From contig NZ_JAGKSR010000001.1 of NCBI RefSeq assembly GCF_017939615.1, positions 2,666,001 through 2,730,000 on the forward strand: a stretch of DNA of 64,000 nucleotides, written 5' to 3'. A model generated the notes under the pieces. That model was given only the letters and a program-made list of their open reading frames with translations, did no database searches and was not told the DNA's origin. Both the position numbers and the translations under genes were made by a program. This DNA comes from Microbacterium sp. BLY (GTDB lineage Bacteria; Actinomycetota; Actinomycetes; Actinomycetales; Microbacteriaceae). Below, piece after piece: positions 17,489-26,470 of this stretch (positions within the stretch are counted from its first letter, which is position 1; each line of letters begins with the position of its first letter).

Positions 17489-18757
17489 ATGGCACGCCGC
17501 CGAGAGCGCACACCGCGCCCGCCCCGGATCAGCCGTCGCACCGGCGCCCTCGTGGCGCTGATCGCGGCGGTCGTCGTGCTGTACGCACTCGTCGTCCCCC
17601 TGCAGACGGTGCTGACCGGAACCCCGTTGCCCCTCACCTTCCTGCTCGGCGCCGCCCTCTGTGCCGCGCCCCTGCTCGCCCTGTCCCGCCCGCGCTCGGC
17701 CATCGTCGTGTTCACCGCCGGCGCCTTCTCACTGCCGCTGCTCGTCGAGCCGGAGCGCGCGATCGAATCGCCGTGGCCCTGGTCCGTGCCGGCGCTGCTG
17801 ACCTTCGTGCTCTTCGTGGGGGTGATGTCGTTCGTCCACGGCGCCCGACTCGGCGCGCTCGCCCTCGTGATCGGTGCGCTCACCTCGCTGACCGCCCCGC
17901 TGCTCCGTCCCGACATGGTGGCGACGCCCGTGAGCGCGGGCAGCGCCACCGCCGACCTCATCGTGACGGCCTCGGTCGCGACGGCGATGTTCCTCATCGC
18001 CATCCTCGTCGCCGGTCGTGTGCGGGTCGCCGCCGAGCTGACGCGGGAGAAGGAGCACAGCGCGCTGGAGGAGTCCCGCCGCGCACTCGTGGAGGAGCGC
18101 ACGCGGATCGCCCGTGAACTGCACGATGTCGTGGCGCACAGCATGTCCGTGATCCAGGTGCAGGCCTCGACCGCACGGTATCGGATCGTCGGCCTCGATG
18201 ACGCCGCGGCTGCCGAGTTCGACGACATCGCGGCGACGGCGCGGTCGTCCCTCACCGAGATGCGTCGGATGCTGGGCGTGCTCCGCACCGAGGACCAGCA
18301 GGCCGAACTGGCCCCGCAACAGGGAGTGGACGATGTTCCCGCCCTCGTCGACACCGTCCGCCGCGCCGGCGTGGAGGTGGGACTCGTGCTCGAAGGGCTC
18401 GAGACCGCGGCTGCAGCGGGCCCCGGCGTGCAGATCGCCGCTTTCCGCATCGTGCAGGAGGCGCTGAGCAACGCCGTCCGGCACGCCCCCGGTGCGCGCG
18501 TCTCCGTGCGACTCCGCGCCGACGCCGTGAACCTGCTCATCCGGGTGTGGAACGCCGCTCCCCCGCGTCCGGCGGAGGCGCACGCCGGCGGTTACGGCCT
18601 GCGCGGCATGCGCGAGCGCGCCGAGCTGCTCGGCGGCAGTCTCGCGGCCGGCCCCTCGGAGGACGGCGGCTGGTCGGTCGACGCGACGCTGCCGCTCTCC
18701 GCGCCCACTCCCGTGCTCGCCCCCTCCGCCTCCGCGGAAGACAAGGAGACCCCGTGA
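17489..18757 (+). CDS. Sensor histidine kinase, NarL/DesK type
   Basis: The 422-residue protein has several N-terminal transmembrane helices (about 18-175), then a HisKA_3 dimerisation domain with the phospho-accepting His in ARELHDVVAHSMSVIQ, and a HATPase_c domain (NAVRHAPGA, GYGLRGMRERA). The lack of a sizeable extracellular loop suggests intramembrane sensing. It is followed by its response regulator (ATGA overlap) and preceded by dedA, pointing to membrane or envelope stress. Start 17489 has AGGA 8 nt upstream; 17480 is an alternative in-frame ATG overlapping the dedA stop. Confidence 0.9.
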   Translation: MARRRERTPRPPRISRRTGALVALIAAVVVLYALVVPLQTVLTGTPLPLTFLLGAALCAAPLLALSRPRSAIVVFTAGAFSLPLLVEPERAIESPWPWSVPALLTFVLFVGVMSFVHGARLGALALVIGALTSLTAPLLRPDMVATPVSAGSATADLIVTASVATAMFLIAILVAGRVRVAAELTREKEHSALEESRRALVEERTRIARELHDVVAHSMSVIQVQASTARYRIVGLDDAAAAEFDDIAATARSSLTEMRRMLGVLRTEDQQAELAPQQGVDDVPALVDTVRRAGVEVGLVLEGLETAAAAGPGVQIAAFRIVQEALSNAVRHAPGARVSVRLRADAVNLLIRVWNAAPPRPAEAHAGGYGLRGMRERAELLGGSLAAGPSEDGGWSVDATLPLSAPTPVLAPSASAEDKETP

Positions 18758-19425
18758 TGATCAGCGTGCTCATCGCCGACGACCAGGCGATGGTCCGCGC
18801 CGGTTTCGCCGCCCTGCTGGACGCCCACGACGGGATCCGTGTCGTGGGGCAGGCGGCCGACGGGACGCAGGCCGTCGCGCTGTCCGCGCGTCTCGACCCC
18901 GACGTCATCCTCATGGACGTCCGGATGCCGGAGCTCGACGGCATCGAGGCGACGCGCCGCATCCTCGGCCCGGCGTATCCCGCCGCGCACGTGCCCCGCA
19001 TCCTCATGCTCACGACGTTCGACATCGACGACTACGTCTACGACGCACTGGCGGCGGGCGCGAGCGGGTTCCTCCTCAAGGACGCACTGCCGGAGGAACT
19101 CGTGCACGCCGTGCGCGTGGTCGCGGGCGGCGATGCACTGCTGGCGCCCAGCGTCACTCGGCGCATGATCGAGCAGTTCGCCGGTCGCCGTCCGCCGACC
19201 GCTCGGTCGGCATCCGTGCTCGCCGAGCTCACGGATCGGGAGCGCGAGGTGCTCGTCCTGATCGGCAAGGGCCGGTCGAACACCGAGATCGCCGCCGACC
19301 TCTTCATCGCCGAGCAGACGGTCAAGACGCACGTCGGCAAGGTGCTCGCCAAGCTCGGTCTCCGCGATCGCGTGCACGCGGTCATCCTCGCCTACGACAC
19401 CGGACTGGTCGAGCCCTCCCCCTGA
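18757..19425 (+). CDS. LuxR/NarL-type response regulator
   Basis: The 222-residue protein has a receiver domain with the acceptor aspartate in VILMDVRMPELDG and a conserved Lys in GFLLKDALPEEL. The C-terminal LuxR helix-turn-helix is LTDREREVLVLIGKGRSNTEIA. The ATG overlaps the kinase stop and AAGGAG lies 8 nt upstream. It likely controls its own cluster and possibly the acyltransferase gene that follows after 96 bp. Confidence 0.93.
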   Translation: MISVLIADDQAMVRAGFAALLDAHDGIRVVGQAADGTQAVALSARLDPDVILMDVRMPELDGIEATRRILGPAYPAAHVPRILMLTTFDIDDYVYDALAAGASGFLLKDALPEELVHAVRVVAGGDALLAPSVTRRMIEQFAGRRPPTARSASVLAELTDREREVLVLIGKGRSNTEIAADLFIAEQTVKTHVGKVLAKLGLRDRVHAVILAYDTGLVEPSP

Positions 19426-19521
19426 GTCACCCCTCCGTAGGGGTCGACACAGCACCGCAGGGTGATGTCCGGCCGTCCACCGCGTCCATAGCCTCCGAGG
19501 ACACCGTTCCCAGGAGGACTC

Positions 19522-20817
19522 ATGGTCATCGCCGCGGCTCCGCGCCTCAGCACCCCCGCCCCCGCTTCCGCCCCCGCCGCTCACCGCGACACCGGGATCG
19601 ACCTCGTGCGGGCACTCTGCGTGCTCGGGGTCGTCCTGCTCCACGCCATCATGGTCGGGGTCACCATCACCGACGGGGCTCCGGTGTTCGCGAACGCGAG
19701 CGACGGCACGGGCTGGATCGCGCCGCTGAGCTGGCTGCTCCAGGTGATGCCGCTCTTCTTCGTCATCGGAGGGTTCTCCGGGCTCCTCGCCTACCGTCGC
19801 CTCCGGACCCGCGGCGGCAGCGCTCGCGTCTTCGTGGCCGGGCGCCTGCACCGACTGCTGCGCCCCGCGCTCCTCACCGTCGCCGCCGTCGGCGTCGCCC
19901 TCGCCGTCCTCACCGTCCTCGGTGTGGCGCCGGAACTCATCGCGATCGCCGGATTCCGGTACGGACAGCCGCTGTGGTTCCTCGGGGTGTTCCTGCTGTG
20001 CCAGGCGCTCCTTCCCGCTTTCGTCGCGCTGCACGAACGCGCCCCGCTGCGCACCATCGGCATCCTCGCCACCTGCGCCGTGGCGGTCGACGTGCTGCGG
20101 GCGACCAGCGGCATCGACGCGGTGGGCTTCCTGAACCTCGCGTTCGTCTGGCTGACCATGCAGCAGCTCGGGTTCTTCCTCGCGGACGGTCGCGTCGACG
20201 CCCTGCACCGCCGACTCCGCGTCGCGATCGGCGGCGGCGCTCTCGGGCTCCTTGTCGGCCTGTTCCTGCTCGGCGTCTACTCCCCCGACCTGATCGCCAA
20301 CATCAATCCGCCCACGGGCGCCCTGCTGCTGGTCGGACTCGTCCACACGATGCTGTTCTCCCTGCACCGGGAGCGCATCGGGCGACTCAGCCGGCGTGCG
20401 CCGGTCGCCGCCTTCACCGCGTTCGTCACCCGCCGGACGATGACGATCTACCTCTGGCACATGCCGGTGCTGCTGGGCATGGCCGGGACGACCGCCGCCG
20501 TCGCGCTCCTCAGCGGCCTCTCGCTGCCTCCCGTGGACAGCGCCGAATGGTGGGCGGTGCGGCCGTTGTGGCTGCTGACGGCCGTGGCTCTCACCGCCCT
20601 CGTCGCCGTCCGCGTCGACCGGTTCGAGAACCGGCCCTCCCCCGAGGCGACGACGTCGCGCCGCCGTCTCGCGCTCGGTACCCTGTCGGGTCTCGGCGGG
20701 GTCGTGCTGCTGCTCGTCCTCGGGACGACCGTCTCCACCGCCGCCATCGCCGTCCTCCTGCTGGTCGCCGCACTGCGCCTCGCCGGACGCTCCCCGCTGC
20801 GGCCTCTCCCGGCCTGA
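19522..20817 (+). CDS. Acyltransferase 3 family membrane protein
   Basis: The 431-residue protein has ten or more transmembrane helices and the acyltransferase-3 features: an N-terminal DLVRALCVLGVVLLHA with the catalytic His, and FFVIGGFSGLLAYRR. Members O-acylate cell-envelope sugars, lipids or antibiotics. The proline/alanine N-terminus is cytoplasmic. Its placement after the DedA/two-component genes suggests an envelope-modification response. The ATG has AGGAGG upstream. It ends 4 bp from the convergent ecfT. Confidence 0.85.
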   Translation: MVIAAAPRLSTPAPASAPAAHRDTGIDLVRALCVLGVVLLHAIMVGVTITDGAPVFANASDGTGWIAPLSWLLQVMPLFFVIGGFSGLLAYRRLRTRGGSARVFVAGRLHRLLRPALLTVAAVGVALAVLTVLGVAPELIAIAGFRYGQPLWFLGVFLLCQALLPAFVALHERAPLRTIGILATCAVAVDVLRATSGIDAVGFLNLAFVWLTMQQLGFFLADGRVDALHRRLRVAIGGGALGLLVGLFLLGVYSPDLIANINPPTGALLLVGLVHTMLFSLHRERIGRLSRRAPVAAFTAFVTRRTMTIYLWHMPVLLGMAGTTAAVALLSGLSLPPVDSAEWWAVRPLWLLTAVALTALVAVRVDRFENRPSPEATTSRRRLALGTLSGLGGVVLLLVLGTTVSTAAIAVLLLVAALRLAGRSPLRPLPA

Positions 20818-20820
20818 GGC

Positions 20821-21414
20821 TCAGCCGATGCCGCGGGCAGCGAGGGCGTCGCCGACGCGATCCGCATGCCGGAGCGTCGTGACGAGCAGCGGGACCGCCG
20901 CCCGCACCCCCAGCCGCACGCCGCGCGCCCGCTCGGCCTCGCGGATCCGGTGCGCGAAGCCCTCGACGATCGGCACCATGGTGAGCGTGAGCGAGACCGC
21001 GAACGAGACGGCGTCCGTGTCCACGCCGAGCCGACGAAGCGGCCGCAGCAGGCGCTTCAGCACGGCCAACAGTTCCGACATGGCCGTCGTCCGCGTGAGG
21101 AGAGCGGCGAGGAGCAGCAGCGCCGCCACCCGCCCCGTGCTCACCCACGCCGCAGCGGGCGACACGAAGATCCCGAGCGCGATCGCGAGGACAACGAGCA
21201 CCGCGCGCACCCGCCACAACTCGACGCCGGCGGTGACGAGGGGCACGCCGCCGAGGGGATAGAGGCCCAGCACGACCACGAGCGACACGGCGATGCTGAC
21301 GGGCCCGTGCGGGACCAGCGTGAGCGCGAGAGCAGCGATGGCCAGGCCGGCGAGCTTCGCACCCGCCGGCACACGGTACAGGAGGCCGGTGCCGGATCGC
21401 GGTGCCGGAATCAT
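20821..21414 (-). CDS. Energy-coupling factor transporter transmembrane protein (EcfT/CbiQ/BioN type)
   Basis: The 197-residue protein has four to five transmembrane helices and the EcfT coupling motif in EAERARG (AxRxRG type) near the C-terminus; the second helix-loop motif is in ADRVGDALAARG. It forms the membrane scaffold that couples an ATPase to a vitamin-binding S-component. The ATG overlaps the stop of the ATPase gene (ATGA), giving an A-T module without an S-component here. Length is at the short end, as for BioN. Confidence 0.85.
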   Translation of the reverse strand: MIPAPRSGTGLLYRVPAGAKLAGLAIAALALTLVPHGPVSIAVSLVVVLGLYPLGGVPLVTAGVELWRVRAVLVVLAIALGIFVSPAAAWVSTGRVAALLLLAALLTRTTAMSELLAVLKRLLRPLRRLGVDTDAVSFAVSLTLTMVPIVEGFAHRIREAERARGVRLGVRAAVPLLVTTLRHADRVGDALAARGIG

Positions 21415-22139
21415 GCGCACATCTCCCGGTACCGGGCGACGACGCGCCGCGGCTCCCCCTGCCCGACGACGCGCCCCCCGTCGAACAGGATCGCGACGTC
21501 GCAGCGTGCGGCGAGTTCGAGATCGTGGGTGACGATCAGCACCTGCGCCTCCTGCGCGAGCAGCAGGTCGCCGATCCGGCGGGCGTTGCGCAGGTCGAGG
21601 AGGGTGGTCGGCTCGTCCGCGACGATGAGGGCGGGTTCCGCGAGGAGGACTCCGGCGAGAGCGAGCATCTGCTTCTGCCCTCCCGAGAGCCCGGTCGCCG
21701 GGACATCGGCATGCGCGCCCAGCCCGTGCCGCTCCAGCGTCTCCCGGACGAGCACCGCGACCTCGTCCCGCGGTCGCCCGCGGAGCGACAGCGCGAGGTC
21801 TTCGGCGGGGGTGGGCAGGAGGATCTGGGCATCCGGGTCGGTGAAGACGAATCCGACGCGACGCCGCACCTGGGCACGATCCCGGGCGACGTCGAGGCCG
21901 TGGACGGTCACAGTGCCGGAGGTCGGCGTCATCAGCCCGTTCAGGAGGCGGGCGAAGGTCGACTTCCCCGAGCCGTTCGCGCCGATCACGGCGATGCGCC
22001 GGGCGTCGAGGTCCAGGGACACGTCCTCCAGCAGGACGCGGTCGTCGACGGCGACCTGGACGGTCTCCAGACGCAGGGTCCTCGATTCCGCCGGCCGCGG
22101 GGTCGCCCCTGCGGTCGCCGCCGGTAGCCATCGTCGCAC
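21411..22139 (-). CDS. Energy-coupling factor ATP-binding protein (EcfA/BioM type)
   Basis: The roughly 242-residue ATPase has Walker A GANGSGKSTF, a Q-loop in VFTDPDAQ, signature LSGGQKQMLALAG, Walker B LIVADEPTTLLD and H-loop VTHD. The DPDAQ and LSGGQKQ motifs are typical of ECF ATPases. Together with the overlapping EcfT it powers vitamin or metal uptake; biotin (BioMN) is a possibility, unproven without the S-component. GTG 22139 was chosen since AGGAG lies 5 nt upstream; GTG 22145 is also open. The divergent tetR shares its promoter/operator. Confidence 0.85.
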   Translation of the reverse strand: MRRWLPAATAGATPRPAESRTLRLETVQVAVDDRVLLEDVSLDLDARRIAVIGANGSGKSTFARLLNGLMTPTSGTVTVHGLDVARDRAQVRRRVGFVFTDPDAQILLPTPAEDLALSLRGRPRDEVAVLVRETLERHGLGAHADVPATGLSGGQKQMLALAGVLLAEPALIVADEPTTLLDLRNARRIGDLLLAQEAQVLIVTHDLELAARCDVAILFDGGRVVGQGEPRRVVARYREMCA

Positions 22140-22148
22140 ATCCACTCC

Positions 22149-22183
22149 TGAACACCGTTCACCTGAACGCCGTTCACTATAGT
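22149..22183. promoter_or_regulatory. Two TetR operator half-palindromes and shared -10 of tetR / ECF module
   Basis: TGAACACCGTTCA (22149-22161) and TGAACGCCGTTCA (22164-22176) are near-identical 13-bp inverted repeats spaced 15 bp centre to centre. CACTATAGTG follows: TATAGT (22178-22183) is the -10 for tetR, ending 6 nt before its ATG, and the same palindrome reads TATAGT towards the ECF genes. Binding would repress both directions. Confidence 0.75.
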
Positions 22184-22189
22184 GGGGAC

Positions 22190-22774
22190 ATGACCCCAGA
22201 GACGACTCCGGCCCGGCACGACCGGGAGAGCGTCTCGCGGGCCGCGCTCGTCCTCCTCGACGAGGTCGGCCTCGCCGATCTCTCCATGCGGCGCATCGCT
22301 GCGCGGCTCGACGTGCAGCCGAGCGCGCTCTACTGGCACGTCGCCAACAAGCAGGAGCTGCTCGCCGACCTCGCCGACCGGATCACCGCCGTCGTGCCCT
22401 CCGGCGACCGCGGGGTCCTGGCCACCGCCCGCGCGCTGCGCGACGCGCTCTTCGCCTACCGGGACGGTGCCGAGCTGGTACTCAGCACCTACGCCCTCCA
22501 GCTGGGCTCCGCGCAGGCACAGGACGCACTCACCGCCGCTCTGCGCGCCGAGGGCGCCACCGACGCCGAGGACCGCGGGGCGGCGATCCTGCACTTCGTG
22601 CTCGGCCACGCGACACTCGTCCAGCAGAGGATGCATGCCGACAGCCACGGCGCGCTACCCCCCTCCGCGGACGCCGACGTCACCGCCGGCCTCGACCGGG
22701 TGTTCGACCTGGGCGTGATCGCTCTCGCCGGCGATCTCAGCGCACCGGCGACTCCGCGGCGTGGCCCAGCCTGA
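22190..22774 (+). CDS. TetR family transcriptional regulator
   Basis: The 194-residue regulator has an N-terminal helix-turn-helix (LSMRRIAARLDVQPSALYWHV) and a ligand-binding domain resembling TetR_C (tetracycline-repressor-like). It is divergent from the ECF ATPase/permease genes and faces two palindromic operators, so it very likely autoregulates and controls that transporter. The mRNA is predicted to be leaderless. Its 3' end overlaps the convergent MFS gene by 38 bp. Confidence 0.9.
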   Translation: MTPETTPARHDRESVSRAALVLLDEVGLADLSMRRIAARLDVQPSALYWHVANKQELLADLADRITAVVPSGDRGVLATARALRDALFAYRDGAELVLSTYALQLGSAQAQDALTAALRAEGATDAEDRGAAILHFVLGHATLVQQRMHADSHGALPPSADADVTAGLDRVFDLGVIALAGDLSAPATPRRGPA

Positions 22775-24107
22775 GACCGGGCACCGCCGCCAGCAGCACG
22801 AGCCCGATCCCGACGGCGAACACCGCGCTGAACGCGTCCGCCCCACCGCCGAGCGACGCCACCGCGAGTCCGGCCAGGGCGATCGCGACCGCCGACCCGG
22901 TCGCATCGGAGATCGACAGCGCCGAGGAGTTGAAGCCCTGGTTCGTCTCGTCCGAGTAGGCGAGGGTGAGCACCGTGAGGCGGGGATACAGCAGCCCCAT
23001 GCCGCCGCCGGCGAACGCCCAGCCGACCACGACGATCAGCGGGGTGATTTCGAAGAGCGCGGCGGAGAGCACGCAGAGCAGCGCCACGAGGAGCCCGCCG
23101 AGGCTGATGACCGTGATCCGGTGGTTGCCGAGTCTCTCGCCGTACCGGCCCTGGAGAGCGGACGCCCCGGCCCACGCGAACGCGGCCATCATCAGGGCGA
23201 TTCCGGCCCACGTCGCGGTGAACTCGTACTTCCGCATCAGCAGGTACGGGATGTAGGCCTCGGAGGCGAAGAAGGCACCCGCCGCGACACCCCGCATGAG
23301 CACGACGCTCGGCAACCCGGGCCCCGCCCGCAGGGTCCTCCGCGGGAGCAGCGGAAGGACGGCCACGCCGATCGCGAGCAGAGCGCCGACCGCCACGGGC
23401 CAGCCGATGCGGGGTTCGAGGTCGGCGGAGAGACCGATCACCACCGCGAGCACGGCCACGACGACCGCGAGGAGCAGCCGGACGACCAGGGCACGGCGAT
23501 CCTGCGGTTCGCCGTGCCCGAGGTCCACTCCACGCAGCCGGATGGCGATCATCACGAACGCCAAGGCGGTCAGCACGGCGACGCCCAGGAACGCCCAGCG
23601 CCAGTCGAGGTACTCAGCCACGGCGCCGGCCAGGAACGGCCCGATCATGGAGGGCACCACCCAGGCGGCGGCGAAGGCCGCGAACACGCGTCCGTGCAAC
23701 TCGGGCGGATACAGGCGGGCGACCACCACGTAGAGCGCGACGGTCTGGCCGCCCGTGCCGAGTCCCTGCACGAGTCGGCCGACGAGGAACTGCGGCATCG
23801 TCGTGGCGAACCCGGAGATCAGCAGACCGAGGATGAAGAGGCTCACCGCCACGTACAGGGCACCCCGCGGTCCGCGGGCATCCGACCATGCACCGGTCGC
23901 GACCATGCCGATGACGCTGGTCGCCAGCGTGCCGGCGAAGGCGACCGCGTACAGCGCTTCGCCGTCGAGGGCGTCACTCACGATCGGCATCACCGTGGTG
24001 ACCGCGAGGGCCTCGATCGCGGCGAGGAAGATGAGGGCGACGGCCCCCAAGGTCACCCAGACCCGGTGGCGGTCCCAGATCGTGGCGGCCGGCTTCGGCG
24101 CCGTCAT
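22737..24107 (-). CDS. MFS transporter (drug/metabolite exporter type)
   Basis: The 456-residue protein has 12-14 transmembrane helices and the drug:H+ antiporter features: an ALAVTTVMPIVSDAL segment in helix 1, GAWSDARGPR in the loop 2-3 (motif A variant), and VQGLGTGG (motif B/C region). It is likely an exporter. The ATG overlaps the stop of the MalY-type lyase gene (ATGA), so substrate may be a product of that enzyme or a sulfur/amino-acid compound. It ends inside the tetR 3' end. Confidence 0.86.
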   Translation of the reverse strand: MTAPKPAATIWDRHRVWVTLGAVALIFLAAIEALAVTTVMPIVSDALDGEALYAVAFAGTLATSVIGMVATGAWSDARGPRGALYVAVSLFILGLLISGFATTMPQFLVGRLVQGLGTGGQTVALYVVVARLYPPELHGRVFAAFAAAWVVPSMIGPFLAGAVAEYLDWRWAFLGVAVLTALAFVMIAIRLRGVDLGHGEPQDRRALVVRLLLAVVVAVLAVVIGLSADLEPRIGWPVAVGALLAIGVAVLPLLPRRTLRAGPGLPSVVLMRGVAAGAFFASEAYIPYLLMRKYEFTATWAGIALMMAAFAWAGASALQGRYGERLGNHRITVISLGGLLVALLCVLSAALFEITPLIVVVGWAFAGGGMGLLYPRLTVLTLAYSDETNQGFNSSALSISDATGSAVAIALAGLAVASLGGGADAFSAVFAVGIGLVLLAAVPGLRLGHAAESPVR

Positions 24108-25258
24108 CGCTCGTCGAGCGCGGCGATCCGCTCGATGGCCTCGGTGAGGATCTCGGGGCTCGTGCCGAAGTTCAGGCGCACGTATCCGGCGCCCTCCTCC
24201 CCGAAAGCCGGACCGAAGTGCAGGGCCACCTTCGCCTCGCGGAGGATCCGGCGAGCCGGGTTGTCTCCCCAGCCCAGGGCGGACAGATCGATCCAGGCCA
24301 GGTACCCCGCGTCCGGGAGGCGGTAGCGGGACGCCGGCAGGTGCCGGGCCAGCAGATCCTCCAGCAGGACGCGGTTCTCGTCGAGGGTGCGCAGGAGCCC
24401 GTCCAGCCACGCATCGCTCTCCTCCGAGAACGCCGCGACGGCCGCGAGCAGCCCGAACTGCCCCGTCCGCCACTCGACCTCGACCGGGAGGTCTCGCACG
24501 ACCGCCGTCGTCTCCTCCGTCGCGGTGACCATGAGCGCGCACTTCAGTCCGGCCAGGTTGAACGCCTTGCTCGCGCTGACCACGGCGTATCCCACCCGGG
24601 CCGCCGCGTCGCCGGCGGCGAGGAAGGGCGTGAACCCCGCTCCGGGCTGGGCGAGAGGAGCGTGGATCTCGTCCGAGACGACGGTCGCACCGAACTCCTC
24701 GGCCAGCTCCGCCAATGCGGTCAGCCTCTGTCTGTCGTGCACCGTCCCCGTGGGGTTGTGCGGGTTGCAGAGGAGCATCGCCGTCGCGCCCTCCTCGAAC
24801 GCCGCGCGGATGCCGTCGAGGTCCAGCTCCCACCGGGTGCCCGTGTCGCGCAGCGGCACGCGCTGCACCTCGGCACCAGCCTCGGCGACGAGGTCGTAGA
24901 AGGGCGGGTAGACCGGCGGCGTGACGACGACGCGCTCCCCCGGCTGCGTGACGCGGCGGAGGATCTCGACGATGCCCATGCTCACGTCCGCCGTGCTGCG
25001 CATCCGCGCCGGGTCGGGACGCCAGCCGAAGCGACGCTCCGCGAATCCGGCGTACGACTCCGCGAGCGGCGTCCGGGAGGCGATGTACCCGGTGTCACCG
25101 AGGTCGAGCGCCCGCTGCAGCGCCGCGGTGATGGCAGGAGCGAGCGGGAAGTCGGTCTCCGCCACGAAAAGCGGCAGCACGTCGGCGGGATACTCCCGCC
25201 ACTTCTCGCTGGTGCGCTCGCGCAGCTCCGACAGCGGCAGGGCCTTCACCGACAGCAT
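24104..25258 (-). CDS. MalY/PatB-type PLP-dependent C-S beta-lyase (cystathionine beta-lyase family)
   Basis: The 384-residue fold-type I PLP enzyme has the MalY/PatB landmarks: LFVAETDFPLAPAI at the N-terminus, LLCNPHNPTGTV, SDEIHAPL and the Schiff-base lysine in SASKAFNLAGLKCA. Such enzymes cleave cystathionine or cysteine conjugates to a thiol, pyruvate and ammonia; some are aminotransferases. It overlaps the MFS exporter start and follows the SUF operon beyond a terminator. Confidence 0.87.
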   Translation of the reverse strand: MLSVKALPLSELRERTSEKWREYPADVLPLFVAETDFPLAPAITAALQRALDLGDTGYIASRTPLAESYAGFAERRFGWRPDPARMRSTADVSMGIVEILRRVTQPGERVVVTPPVYPPFYDLVAEAGAEVQRVPLRDTGTRWELDLDGIRAAFEEGATAMLLCNPHNPTGTVHDRQRLTALAELAEEFGATVVSDEIHAPLAQPGAGFTPFLAAGDAAARVGYAVVSASKAFNLAGLKCALMVTATEETTAVVRDLPVEVEWRTGQFGLLAAVAAFSEESDAWLDGLLRTLDENRVLLEDLLARHLPASRYRLPDAGYLAWIDLSALGWGDNPARRILREAKVALHFGPAFGEEGAGYVRLNFGTSPEILTEAIERIAALDER

Positions 25259-25301
25259 TACGTCCTCCCGAGGTTCTCTCCCCGCAGCGATGCGGAGACG
25301 T

Positions 25302-25332
25302 CGAAGCGGGCGTGCTCGGCACGCCCGCTTCG
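25302..25332 (-). terminator. Terminator of the SUF operon
   Basis: A perfect 14-bp stem (CGAAGCGGGCGTGC) with a 3-nt loop lies 26 bp after the sufT stop and 44 bp before the start of the MalY-type gene, separating the two transcription units. Confidence 0.85.
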
Positions 25333-25357
25333 TCTGGTGGTCCGGAGACCGGAGCGA

Positions 25358-25687
25358 TCAGATCGCGAAGCCGAGCGCGCGCATCATGTCGCGCCCGTCA
25401 TCCGTGATCCGCTCGGGTCCCCACGGCGGCATCCACACCCAGTTGATGCGGAAACGGTCCACGACGTTGTCCAGGGCCTGCGCCGTCTGGTCCTCGAGGA
25501 CGTCCGTGAGCGGGCAGCCCGCGCTGGTCAGCGTCATGTGGATGACGAGAGCGTCGTTCTCGTCATCCCAGGCGAGGTCGTAGATGAGTCCGAGGTCGAC
25601 GACGTTGATCCCGAGCTCGGGATCCATCACGTCCTTGAGGGCCTCGGTGACCGCGTCGTACTTCTCGTCCGTCAGGGTCGCTGTCAT
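25358..25687 (-). CDS. sufT: SufT/DUF59 metal-sulfur cluster assembly factor
   Basis: The 109-residue protein is a single DUF59 (MIP18-like) domain with DPELGINVVDLGLIYDL and the functional Cys58 in SAGCPLTD. SufT proteins help mature Fe-S proteins as the last step of the SUF system. It lies 9 bp after sufC and is the last gene of the operon, followed by a strong terminator. Confidence 0.92.
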   Translation of the reverse strand: MTATLTDEKYDAVTEALKDVMDPELGINVVDLGLIYDLAWDDENDALVIHMTLTSAGCPLTDVLEDQTAQALDNVVDRFRINWVWMPPWGPERITDDGRDMMRALGFAI

Positions 25688-25696
25688 GCGATCAGC

Positions 25697-26467
25697 CTAC
25701 GCCTCGATGGGGGCGGAGGGGTCGAGGAACCGGTCGTAGCCCTCGTTCTCCAGACGGTCGGCGAGCTCGGGACCGCCCTCCTCGACGATCTTGCCGGCGA
25801 CGACGACGTGGACGTAGTCGGGGCGGATGTAGCGGAGGATGCGGGTGTAGTGCGTGATGAGCAGCACACCGAGGCCGGTGGACTCCTTCGCACGGTTGAC
25901 GCCTTCGGAGACGATCTTCAGCGCGTCCACGTCGAGGCCGGAGTCGGTCTCGTCCAGCACCGCGAACTTCGGCTTGAGCACCTCGAGCTGGAGGATCTCG
26001 TGGCGCTTCTTCTCGCCGCCCGAGAAGCCCTCGTTGACGTTGCGCTGTGCGAACTTCGGGTCCATGCGCAGGTTCGCCATGGACTCCTTGACGTCCTTGG
26101 TCCACTGCCGGATCGACGGCGCCTCGCCGTCGAGAGCGGTCTTCGCGGTGCGCAGGAAGTTCGTCACCGTGACGCCGGGGATCTCGACCGGGTACTGCAT
26201 GGCGAGGAACAGGCCGGCGCGGGCGCGCTCGTCCACGCTCATCGCCAGGACGTCCTCACCGTCGAAGGTGATGGAGCCGGAGGTGACCGTGTACTTCGGG
26301 TGGCCGGCGATCGTGTACGCCAGCGTGGACTTGCCGGAGCCGTTGGGGCCCATGATGGCGTGGGTCTCACCGGTGTTCATGGTGAGGGTGATTCCGTTGA
26401 GGATCGGGGTGGTCCCCGCCTCGGTCTCGACCGTCACATGCAGGTCGCGGATCTCGAGAACAGACAT
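25697..26467 (-). CDS. sufC: Fe-S cluster assembly ATPase SufC
   Basis: The 256-residue ABC-type ATPase has Walker A GPNGSGKSTL, signature FSGGEKKRHEILQ (SufC-specific) and Walker B FAVLDETDSGLD. It binds SufB and SufD and drives assembly of Fe-S clusters on the SufBC2D scaffold. It follows the Rieske gene by 3 bp and precedes sufT. Confidence 0.96.
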   Translation of the reverse strand: MSVLEIRDLHVTVETEAGTTPILNGITLTMNTGETHAIMGPNGSGKSTLAYTIAGHPKYTVTSGSITFDGEDVLAMSVDERARAGLFLAMQYPVEIPGVTVTNFLRTAKTALDGEAPSIRQWTKDVKESMANLRMDPKFAQRNVNEGFSGGEKKRHEILQLEVLKPKFAVLDETDSGLDVDALKIVSEGVNRAKESTGLGVLLITHYTRILRYIRPDYVHVVVAGKIVEEGGPELADRLENEGYDRFLDPSAPIEA

Positions 26468-26470
26468 TCT

